Made by a program: the position numbers and the translations under genes. Below, piece by piece: positions 35,270-45,956 of a stretch of DNA of 64,000 bases. Origin of the DNA: Tamarix chinensis (lineage: Eukaryota; Streptophyta; Magnoliopsida; Caryophyllales; Tamaricaceae). The DNA lies in assembly GCA_030549775.1 (NCBI GenBank), contig CM060181.1, positions 54,101,201 through 54,165,200 on the forward strand. Direction: 5' to 3'. Below the pieces are notes generated by a model. It did no database searches. It saw only the letters and a list, made by a program, of their open reading frames with translations, and was not told the origin of the DNA. Position 1 is the first letter of the stretch. Every line of letters starts with the position of its first letter.

Positions 35270-35760
35270 TTAATAAAAGGATAAAATGGCAATTTTGGAA
35301 GTAAGAGGGTAAAATGGTAATTTCATAATTAAAAGGGCAAAATGGTAATTTTATAATAAAAGGGTAAAGTTGTAATTTTGTAATAAAAGGGCAAATTGGT
35401 AATTTTGTAATAAAAGGGCAAATTGGTAATTTTGTAATAAAAGGGCGATTTGGTAATTTTGTAATAAAAGGGTGATTTGGTAATTTTGTAATAAAAGGGA
35501 AAATTGGTAATTTTGTGATAAAAGGGCAATTGGGTAATTTTGTAATAAAGGGGCAAATTGGTAATTTTATAACAAAAGGGCAAAATGGTAATTTTTGTAA
35601 ATAAAAGGGATAAAAGTGGAAATTGGAAAGGAGTAACTTGGTAATTATAATAATTGAAAAGGGTAAAATGATAATTTAATAATGGAGAATGGTAAAATAG
35701 TAAATATGATAAATGTGAAGGGCAATTTGGTAATTTAACCAACTAAAGGGGTAAATTGAT
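35270..35760. repeat. 27-bp minisatellite in LTR E
   Basis: About 15-18 units of roughly 27 bp around AAAAGGGCAAATTGGTAATT. Because 27 is a multiple of three, the minus strand stays open (35329-35742) as a repeating YYKITNLPF peptide. I treat that as a by-product. A looser array with the same GGTAATTT core is in LTR F. Confidence 0.92.
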
Positions 35761-36739
35761 AATTAGGATATTGACCGGGGGTAATTTGGTAATTTATTAA
35801 CTATAATAGAGGAAATGGACAATTGGTAATCTAACTAACCAAATGGGGATTATATTAATGGTAATAATTACAAAGGGTGATTAGTGGCCTAACAAGTGTG
35901 GAAAATAGCTCGGTAACCTAAACCGAGTAAGGGTGTAGCTAAGATCGAATGTGTGCTATATGTCCTACATGCCTTGGATGTCCTATATAATTTTTATGTC
36001 GAGTTCTACATGTTATTATCTTAATTGTTTCACGTGTGGCATGGCTTGGAACCAAGGTGTGTTCATGTGCCCCTTTTGTTATATGCTGATATGGATATGC
36101 TATATTTTATGGTATGATGTGATGCGGCCCTCAGGGACATGCATGCTATGATAATTAATGTGGTAATTGGAGATGGATGCATGAAAAAGAGTAATGAGAG
36201 AGAAAGATAACCAAGGGGAAGTAAGTTGGCTAATGTAGGTATAGGAGGAACTAGGGTTTTCATGGAATGATTAGAGTCCGCATGGGGGCAAACTTTACGT
36301 ATGGAAAGTTGCCTCGGGATGTGAGGAAGGTAACAGAAGCGTCGTATGGGTGTCTGGGGGCTTCGGGGGAAAAATAGTACGTGGGACAATATAAGGGTGC
36401 GTAGGAGACTAATCTAGGGTTGGGAGGAAACCCTAATGTGAGAGGGTGGAAAAAGAAAAAGAAAACAATAAAAGTAAAAGAGAAAGAGTGGGGTACAAAG
36501 TGAGGGTTGGACCTAAGGGTCGTGACGTGTGGGGTGTTGAAATAGTCGGGATGTGTATGACAGAGAAGGATGGGCCACATAGGCCCAAGTTAGGGTTTTT
36601 GGAGAAAACCGAGTTAGGAGGTGCAGAAGTCTCAAGATATAGGACGGGCCCTCCTGAGAGGATAAGTGTGGATATAGTTAGCCATGTAAAGGGTAGAAAA
36701 CTTTTGAATAAGATACGTTTATGACACTAATCACTTAAA

Positions 36740-37120
36740 GAGGAAGATGCTGAGTCGGGCCCACACCGGTCAACCGACGAATAATAGTGGCCAGGAGCCG
36801 AGGTACCCTGGAGACCGACCTACCAGCGAATAATAGTGGCTAGGAGCGTTTTGCCCTGTATATTTTTCCGGTCCACCGGCTATAATAGTGGGGGATTCCG
36901 TGATTAGCAAACCAAACGTAAAATCGATAAGACATGGGGAAGATACTAATTACTTATAGTGGAACACCTTGTGAGTCGGGGCCAGACTGGTCCACCGGCG
37001 AATAATAGTGGCCAGGAGCATTCTGCCTTGGAGACTGATCCACCGGCGAATAATAGTGGCCAGGAGCGTTCTAACCTGTATGTATTTCCGGTCCACCAGC
37101 TATAATAGTGGGGTTCCCGC
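36740..37120 (+). repeat. Hairpin array in LTR E
   Basis: Two superblocks opening GACACTAATCACTTAAAG and AGATACTAATTACTTATAG. Units run CCACCGGCGAATAATAGTGG, then CCAGG...CCTGG or CCAGG...CCTTGG stem-loops with loop AGCGTTCTG or AGCATTCTG. Confidence 0.8.
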
Positions 37121-37699
37121 GCTCATATTGACTTTTAAAATCCGAGATGATTAATTAAGGATGGACTAATGGCCTTAAGGCCCAAAATATATCGATTATT
37201 CATTATGGCCTATTAATATTTGGTTGACTTGTTAAGTAGGCGAATGCACGAAAGTGAACGTTACGTATACGCTATTAATATTTGATCGAATTGTTTGATG
37301 TGTGAATAAATGGATCCGAATATCATGTTTACACCTATGGTTATGTACGAATGTAATAGTATTTCATGTGTTATATTACGTGCCTATTTTTAAGTGCATT
37401 TTCAAAGGGTTACTCAGTACCGTAGTATTGAAGGATTCCCTTCATGGGGTCCCTTCCTATTCAATGGGCAGTGCCCCTTTCAGGTCATGTTCGGTGCTAT
37501 TCAAGTGGGCTCTCGGGAAAGAGCGTAAGGTACTATCTAGTAAATTCTAGGGTTATAATTTGTCTCCTTTAACTTCAATATGTTTGTTATTTTGTAACCA
37601 TTGTTGTTGGGTTTTACTCTCGTAAATCATTTACTGTGCTTCTATGATATATATATGCATAAGTTTCTCGTAAAATTGCATTTTACCTTTTTAGCCTTA

Positions 37700-37747
37700 G
37701 CACTTGGTACTAGAATGGTAGGAGTGAACCGGTCTGGTACTAAGTGT
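37700..37747 (+). other. Conserved terminal hairpin, LTR E
   Basis: Arms GCACTTGGTACTAG (37700-37713) and CTGGTACTAAGTGT (37734-37747) pair at 14 of 14 positions with three wobble pairs and a 20-nt loop. GGCAGTAATATCCCC follows. Confidence 0.8.
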
Positions 37748-39213
37748 GGCAGTAATATCCCCAAAGTTCACGGTTTATTAATTTGCTTCCGCTAATTCCC
37801 TTCTAATTAACACAAATTTTCAGTAGTGAATTTTGGGGGTGTTACAATTACCTAACATTTTTGTATATTTAGATTCTTACAATTATTTCACACCTTTTCA
37901 TATATTTTTCGTAATTTTTGAAGTCCATTTGTTATTATTATTATTGCAAGCATTTATTCTTGGACATTCTCTAAAATTTAAATCATTAAACTAATTTTAA
38001 CCAACTTTCCTAGCCTAACCATTTAATCTCAACCAAACCTTAACTAGATTAGAAATTTGATTCCCTTATAGTTGACCTTGGGTTAACCAAAATCCTCACC
38101 TAAAGTACATAATCCTCATCATCTTTATACTTAAAGTTTAACCCATAGTTAACCCCTTTCAAGCATTAAACAAGCAAGCTTACCATCGGCTTTTACTTTT
38201 TAATTTCAGTCATGGTTTGTCCATCCTTTCTAGCCACAATTGTGTCCCTTCAACCAGAGCGAATATGTAGTTTCCTCCTCTCCATGCAAGCCAAACCACC
38301 ATTTTTGTTGCCTTTATTTCCCTTCTCAAAAGATATAGTGTGACCCTTCTCTCCCCGCATTTTCTCATCACTCAACCTAGAAAACCAAACCAAAAATCAT
38401 ACCCTTAAGTCCCCAAACTTCATCACATGATTTCCTTCCAACCAAACACCCTTGCTAACAACCTTTCTTCCTCTGCTCCTTGCCCTTCACTATCTTAAAT
38501 TGTGCCTCTTCCTTTTAGTTTCCCAATCTCATTCATTCCAAAACAAATCCTCCCAACTTCACTTTCCTCCTTTGGTTTAATTGGTCTCCATAATTGTTGC
38601 TTACGCCTATGTTTTCTAACTTGAGTTGTTACATTTGCCTACGCAACACCACCCATTGTTGTTTGACCTTACCAACATCAAGACCTTCTCCACCTCCTCC
38701 TTGCACCTAGGTTCTTTTTTAATCCTCAACTTCTAGTGCAGTAGCCTTCTTCCTCCTCACTTCCTTGAAATTTTTGTAGCTTTAAACCCCCAAAACAACA
38801 AACACTTTCCTCCTCTTCTCCTTTCAAGTTGGTGGTTGTAGTGGTGGTAAGGTAGGTGGCTTTAGTAGCAGGATTGCTGCTAAGATTTCACCACCTTTCT
38901 ATAATTATTTTTCTACTTCCATTACATAATTTGGTTTTCTATTTTTGTATCTTACCCTCTTGAAAAAATTCCACTATTATTCTAACTTATTTTTATGCTT
39001 TTGATAGGTGATTAAGAGGTAGTAAAAGGATAAAATGAACAGGAGTTTTCAGCTTGCTATAAGACTTGCTTTAAGAGTAAGAAAAATCTAGGCATAGAAA
39101 TATAAATTGTGTATTGAGTTTGTCTATTTTATAATATAATATAAAACCCCTTTTTTCATAACCAGAAAATTTTATTGAAAATAAAGACATTACTGTCAGA
39201 TTTAATAAGAAGA

Positions 39214-39250
39214 AGGTAACCAATATCTAACCTCTACTAGGTGCAAGGCT
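39214..39250 (-). other. Shortened terminal hairpin, LTR G
   Basis: The minus strand reads GCCTTGCACCTAG, a short spacer, then GTTAGATATTGGTTACC. These correspond to the outer arm parts and GCGGTAAC block of LTR A (GCATCTAG, TTAGATGTAGCGGTAAC) with the inner stem and loop deleted. Confidence 0.5.
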
Positions 39251-39699
39251 AAAAGGACTCTTATACCCTAAGGAGTCAGATGTGGTTGACACCTAAGTTG
39301 AGACTATTATAAAACTCGCTTAATAATGAATCATATTGTGGAAAAATATTTAAATAAAATAGTTTAAAATATAGATGGAGAAGTTTTAAACATTAAACGT
39401 TACACTAAAGTCATAATAAAAATAAAATAAAGTAGTGAAGGAAAATAAATATGGTAGCCTACACAAGTTCTAACATCACTTCCCCATATAGGATGCCATA
39501 AGGTTTGGCCTTCTTGAAAAAATAGTGAAGGAAAATAAATATGGTAGCCTAAAACATTATTATTGAATGCATTACTAAAGTAAAGGTAGCATATTTATCA
39601 ATTTATGATAACCAAACCATACACATACTTATACTTTTGATAAAGCATTACAAAAAATAGAGAGCATACTCTTAGGAGAATACATAGCCCCAAATAGTA

Positions 39700-40310
39700 C
39701 TTAGAAGGGATGTTCGATCATGAACATTATTAAGTAGGGTTGTTTGGCTCTAAATAGTACTCAAAAGGGATGTTCGACCCACAATAGTACTTAGTAGGGA
39801 TGTTCAGTCCTGAATATTATGTAGTAGGGATGTTTGGCCTAAAAAATTTAAGGTATTTTCGACCCTAAATAGTACTTAGTGGGGAATTTCATCCCTAAAA
39901 AATGCTCAAAAGGGATGTTCGATCCTAAAGATTACTTAGTAGGGATGTTTGGTTGTGACCAATACTTAGTAGGGATGTTCAACTTTAGACATCACATCTA
40001 AGCATTCTCACATTAGATATTGGCCATCACGATTAGAAAACTCAATACATGAGCCATCATGGCTAGGGAAATCCACTACATGTATAACATCACATGAATA
40101 TGATATGATCATTATGTGTATAACATCACTCAAATTCAATATGACCATTACATGAATAATGTAACATAAAGACACTATGATCATTATGTGTTTAACATCA
40201 CATTAAGATGATATGACCATTATGTGCCTATTGTCACACGGAGATGCCATGATCATTATGTTTTTAATGTTACAAGAAGATGATATGATCATTACATGTA
40301 TAACGTCACA
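39700..40310. repeat. Two short-period arrays in LTR G
   Basis: 39700-39990 holds about seven copies of a ~37-bp unit around AGTACTTAGTAGGGATGTTC. 40060-40310 holds about six copies of a ~40-bp unit around GATATGACCATTATGTG...AACATCAC. They are in the place where hairpin arrays stand in younger LTRs, but the stem-loops cannot be recognised. Confidence 0.75.
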
Positions 40311-41328
40311 GGAAGGCAACCCCAAATACTAAGGTTCTATGGTTTACCTTAACCTTCTCATAAGTGTTTTTGGTTTATACTAAACCTTATTAGACCATAA
40401 ACCATCCAACAGATGCTCAAAGATTATTCTCAAGGTTCACTTAAGTGTTTTAAGTTACATTAAACCAGCACCTAGGTGTTATAGTTTACACTAAACTTAG
40501 ATTATAATAGGAAAATTAGAAACACTCTAAAAGAATCACTCTATAACCCATAGGACTATTTTGGTGTTGAATGGGCTACATAGGTAGGTTTAATTGAATT
40601 TGGTATCCCAAAATAAGGTTGTGTGTCATTAATTTTTTTACTATTCAACAAGAAAAGGATGAAAAATCAAAGTATGGGTCAGATTCAACAAAAAAAGGCC
40701 AAAGTTAAAGTCAATGGTCAAGGTTTGACATTCTGTAATACCCTAAAAATTTTAAAAATAACCCTAATTTGTGATAATTTAATTTTTAAATTTATTTTAA
40801 TTTAATTATTTTATGGATTTTTTGGGTGTATAAAAATGGATATGAATATTTAATAAATTAAAATTAATATTTTCTTAATTTATCATACTTATTTTATTTA
40901 AATAATTTTCCAAAGCCATATTTTACTAAAATTACCCTTTTAAAATAATATATTAAATTTTAATAACTTCAATTATTAAATTAATTTATCTATCTAAATA
41001 ACTAAATACATTTACTTCAAAAACTATTTTACTTTTATTTTTCCCTTTTTTTTTCTCCCTTTCCTTCATTTTTCTTTTCCTCATTTTTCCTTTTCTTCTT
41101 TTCTTCTCCCTTGGGCCACTCGGTCTGTCTCCCTTATGTTGGGTTGCTAGCCCTTTCTATTTCTTCCCCTCGAGCCCAACTTGGTGTCCCCCTCTCCTTT
41201 ATTTCTTTCCCTTCTTCTTCCTCCCGATTGGGCCAGCCAAACCTTATCTTCTTTTCCCCCTCTCCCTCGCGCACACGGCTGGCCTTCTTTCCCTTCCCTA
41301 CCTAGCTGGCCTACCCCTTCCTTCTTTT

Positions 41329-41384
41329 CTCTTCTTCTTCTTCTTCTTCTTCTTCTTCTTCTTCTTCTTCTTCTTCTTCCCTTC
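41329..41384. repeat. CTT microsatellite in LTR F
   Basis: About 18 near-perfect CTT units in the C/T-rich tract. Confidence 0.97.
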
Positions 41385-42949
41385 TCCTTCTTCAATTATC
41401 CTCCATGGTAGCCTACTACTAGATGCCTACAACCACCTACCTCCCCCTACAACCTTGCTCTCTCTCTTCGTCCCTTTCTCTTCCATTTTGAGCTAAACAC
41501 AACCCCCCTCATGTGCCCTTTTCTTTCCTTTTCTTCCTTCCTTTCCCTTGCCACCCTACAACCATCAACTTGCAACCTTCCCCCTACCATCACCTAGCCC
41601 AGTGCCGTTGGCTCCCCTCCTCTCCCTCTTCTTTTTCTCCTTCTCCTCTACCTATTTTATTCCCCCGAGCCTCTTCCTTCCCTACCTGCCAAGCCCTTTT
41701 TCTCCCTTATTCCCCTCTTCTCCTCCTCCCCTATTTTTGCTTCGCCGCCTCCAACCACCGTTGCTGCCACCCAACCAATCACCACAACCACCCTTGGCAC
41801 CTCCTGCTACTTCCCTCCACCATCCCAACATCCTCACTCACCCCTGTAGCCCCTTTCCCTCATTCCATTTCATTTCCCTCCTTCTTGGCCTCCACCTTGC
41901 ACCACCATTGTGTGTCGCCGTTTACCCTCGTCCGCCACCTCCATAGCCATCACTCCACCCCTAGAACCTCCCCTACCACTACCCTTCCTCACCTTGGCCA
42001 AAATTTCCCCTATAGCCTCTCCCTCCTTCTCTTGTTTTCCCTTCCTTCTTCTCCTCCGCCCATCCTTGCACCCATCTTTCCAACCCTACAATTGCCACCT
42101 CTACTGCCTTGTGCCACCAACCTTCGACCCCCGACCACCACAACCTCCCTGCACCTAGCCCCACCCTCACTCCCCTCCACAAGCCCTCACCCGAGCCTCA
42201 AAACCCTCACCCAAACCTGCCCTCCTCTTCCTTCCATCCATTCCCATTCGACCCTTATTTCCCCTTGTTTGGTGCATGCAGCATGAGTCCTATATCTCTT
42301 TGGGTAATTTGGTTAATTCTTTTGAGGTATAACACTAGTTAATATTTGTATATATTTCATTAAGCTTTTGATAAGATTTATCCTTTTGATTTTCTACTCT
42401 TAATATGCTAATTTTTTATATTATTTTTAGGTATTAATTTTTACTAATCAAGGCTCAAACCTTTAACCAGGGTACCTATAAGGTTTAATTATTACTGAAA
42501 ATAAGGTAACCATTATACCCTAATAAAATGTGTGGATATACATATGCTAGCATATTAGGGTTTTTAATATGTTTATGTGCATGATGTATGACATTGAGTA
42601 TGATATAATTTGTGGCATATGTTGGTTTTGAAATGAAAAGCTTGTTGATTTATGTGCCATGTGTAGAAATGATAATTAAGGAAGGAGCCTTATGGTTAAA
42701 GATAATGTTAAATGCATATGTATGACATGATAAGTTTATGTGGCCATGGATAATGTTAATATAAGACCTAAGAGCATTTTCGAAAATTTCCTTGTGCAAA
42801 AAGGGTGTGGCCTAAGTAATAATATACTTATGGTGGGTGTTAATGAGTATTAAAAATAAATAATAATAGTTGGTGGTGTTAGATGAGGTATGTATATGAA
42901 CCATGAATGTCAATGTTTTATGTGGTAAGGATATTTTCGTAAATTTGGC

Positions 42950-43990
42950 ATAATATGGGAAAATTGGTAACTTATATGAATAAAAGGGGTTATATGAGGA
43001 TTTAATAAGTATGGAGGGTATTTTAGTAATTACATATGGAAAAGGGGGACAACTTAGTAATTTTGTAAGTAAAAGGGGTAAAATGGTGATTTAATAAAGA
43101 AGAAGGGAATTTTGGTAATTTGGCAAAAAGAAGGGGTAACTTGGTAATTTGGGTGGAAAAAAGAGGCAAAATGGTAATTTAGTAGATGAAAGGGGCATCT
43201 TGGTAAATTAGCTTAAAGGAAGGATATTTTGGTAAATTTGTGAGAAAAAGGGGTAAAATGATTAAAAAAAGTAAGAAGGGTATTTTGGTAATTTGGCATA
43301 GAAGGAAGGACAACTTGTAATTTGTTGAATAAAAGGAGGCAAAATGGCAAAGTGATAAGTAAGAAGGGTATTTTGGTAATTTGGCACAATAAGGGAAATT
43401 TGGTAATTTTAATAATGAAGAAGGGTATTTTAGTAATTTGGCACGATAAGGGGCAACTTGGTAATTTTAATAAGTAATATGGGCAAACTGGTAATTTAAT
43501 CAATCAAAAGGACAATTTGGTAATTTTAATAAGTAAGAAGGGAAAATTGGTAATTTCACCAACCAATAGGACATTCTAGTAATTTTAGTAAGTAAGAAGG
43601 ACAATTTGGTAATTTAACTAACCAAATGGTAATTTGGTAATTTTAATAGGTGTGAAGGGAAACTTGGTAATTTATCTAATAAAAGGGGAATTTGGTAATT
43701 TAATAAACCTAAGGGGCAAGTTGGTAATTTTAACAAGTATAACAGGGAATGGTAATTTAATCAACTAGAAGGATAATTTGGTAAATTAACAAGTATGAGG
43801 GGTAAAGATGGTGATTTACTATGTATGGAAGATAATTTGGTAATCTAATAAATACAAGGGATATTTTTGTAATTATACAAATATGAACGGTAATACGGTA
43901 ATTTGAAAAATAAAAAGGGATGACTTGGTAATTGTATAAACAAAGGGTATTTCAGTAATTTTGTAAGGATGATGGGCGTAAATCGGTAAC
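42950..43990. repeat. GGTAATTT degenerate minisatellite in LTR F
   Basis: Roughly 30 imperfect units of 30-40 bp built on AAGGG-N-TTGGTAATTT. It is the counterpart of the 27-bp array in LTR E, but longer and much more diverged. Confidence 0.85.
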
Positions 43991-44889
43991 TTGCATATAA
44001 CATGTCAATGGATTAAATAAGTCTCCATAATAAGACATAAGTAATATTGAATAATAAGATAAGGGTATTCAATAAATTAGTAAGAATCACAAGAACATGG
44101 CATAACATAGGGTTGGATGGAAAATTAAGGGTGTGATATGGTGTTTATCTCATATTCATGTAAGGGTGCCTTAATCTTTAATTATTCATGGTAATGTGTG
44201 TTGGATGTGATAGAAGGACATGTTAGGGTTAAGTGTTCCATGATCCCTAGATGTAGACTACCAGACTCTAAAATCGTATTATGATTATGATATGATAACC
44301 CTTTATGGCATATGAATAAATGGAAATGAATTCTGAAATGGAAATGAATGATATGGGGATGGTCTTAGTGGTTTCTTTAAGTTAACATGGATAACTCCGT
44401 ATGAATAAGGATTACTTAATAATAACAAAAACAAATGAAAATGATTAATATGTGGTTGTTGTGTTTCTCGTGGTCACCTTAATTAAGTCACTAACAATTA
44501 AAGTGAAAGACCTGAAGATCAGGAATAGTGGCTCTTTAGGGGTCGCTACCCTAAAGACGTGGTTTATCCCACGATTATTATGGTAATTACTAGTGTGCCT
44601 TAGTGCCCTAGCCATGCCCAACATCTTTCTTTATCTATCTTTACGGACCTATTTAGTGGGTATGCATACTTATGGACTAGGTTTCCTTGTCGTTAGGATA
44701 TTGTGTGTCCTCATGCACCAATGCGACTAGGGTATCTTTGCATCCCTAGGTTGATGGTAGAAGGGTACTGTGTTGTTTGTTTATGCTAGTATCACTAGTG
44801 TACCTTTGCATCTTCAGGTTCTTGATCTCCCCCTCGAGTTAAATAAATGGAATTATTGTGCTAATTAAATGGAAAACATTAATCATGTA

Positions 44890-45300
44890 AAGTGAAAGAT
44901 TATTTAGCCAGGCCCAGATGGATTATATCATGTGTATCGGTCTATCGGTTATAATAGTGGCTAGGAGCATTTTATATTGGAAGATGTATATGTGTACCGA
45001 TCCACCGGTTATAATAGTGGCTAGGAGCGTGTTGCCTTGGAGTGTTTTCTGGTCCACTAGCTATAATAGTGGGGGATCTCGAGCTTAATAAACCAAATCT
45101 TGGATGTTAATAAATCATAAAAAAATATTAATCACTTATAGTGGAAAATATGTGAGTCAGGGCTAGACCGATCCACATGCGATAATAGTGGCTAGGAGCC
45201 TTCTGCCTTGGAGACTGGTTCACCAACAAATAATAGTGGCTAGGTGCGTTCTACCCTAGGTTTTTTCGATCCACCGGCTATAATAGTGGGGTTCCCGCAC
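44890..45300 (+). repeat. Hairpin array in LTR F
   Basis: Superblocks with TCCACCGGTTATAATAGTGG and CTAGG stem-loops. CTAGG with CCTAG (near 45240-45260) is fully paired. Others are CTAGG with CCTTGG using wobble. Confidence 0.75.
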
Positions 45301-45908
45301 TCACATGGATATAATTCTAGAGATAGTGTTCAATGATGTTTAATTAATGGCTTAAGACCAAAAGTATTACTTTCATCCTCGTGATCTATTGATATGATAT
45401 AAGTATGTCTTGGGGCCTGCCACTCCTGGTAAGTGCTGGAGGTGTTAAGTAAATGGAATTTGTATTGTACAATTCTTATTAGATGATGTGTGTAATCACT
45501 CTTACATGGTTATGATCATTTATATGCTTGTGTATGATATTGTCTTTACTTCTATTTAAGTATGATGTGTTGCATGTAGGCCCTACCTTTCAATTTGGTA
45601 TAAAGGGTTACTCAATACTATAGTATTGAAGGGTTCCATTTGTGGGCACTTACCTATTCAATAGGTAGTGTCCCCTATAGATTTGTTATAGGTGCTATTT
45701 CAACTATTATCGGGTAAGAGTATAAGGATTTTTCGAGAAAGATTTTAGGGTTTCTTTTTTAATCTTTTATTTCCTATACAAAATGATTTTACTCTTGTAT
45801 CCACTAGTAGTGTTTTTTTTATATCTCTTGTAAGAAATTTAATACGCTACTCTGATTTAAATAAAAGTCTGAATTTGTGTAAATCATGTTACGTTCCTTT
45901 TAGCCTTA

Positions 45909-45956
45909 GCAATTAGTATTGGAATGGTAAGAGGAAACCAGTCTGGTACTAAGTGT
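45909..45956 (+). other. Conserved terminal hairpin, LTR F
   Basis: Arms GCAATTAGTATTGG (45909-45922) and CTGGTACTAAGTGT (45943-45956) pair at 13 of 14 positions with wobble. GGTGGTAACATCCCC follows. Confidence 0.72.

Larger units (their letters stand above)
33140..37846 (+). mobile_element. Giant solo LTR E
   Basis: 4707 bp, TGTAATCCCCT to TTTTGGGGGTGTTACA, flanked by exact ATTAC duplications (33135-33139, 37847-37851). It contains a C/T-rich tract (33460-34510), a degenerate TATA site (33994-34001) and a 27-bp minisatellite (35270-35760). A hairpin array (36740-37120), CAGTACCGTAGTATTG (37415-37430) and a full terminal hairpin (37700-37747) follow. CpG is well kept, so it is fairly young. 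The Pro/Ser-rich frames in the C/T tract are compositional. Confidence 0.95.

Noticed and set aside
35329..35742. 137-residue repetitive minus-strand frame
   Set aside because: Translation of the 27-bp minisatellite; openness follows from unit length.
41513..42286. 257-residue and overlapping frames
   Set aside because: Same C/T-rich tract in LTR F; low complexity and no conserved protein between LTR copies.
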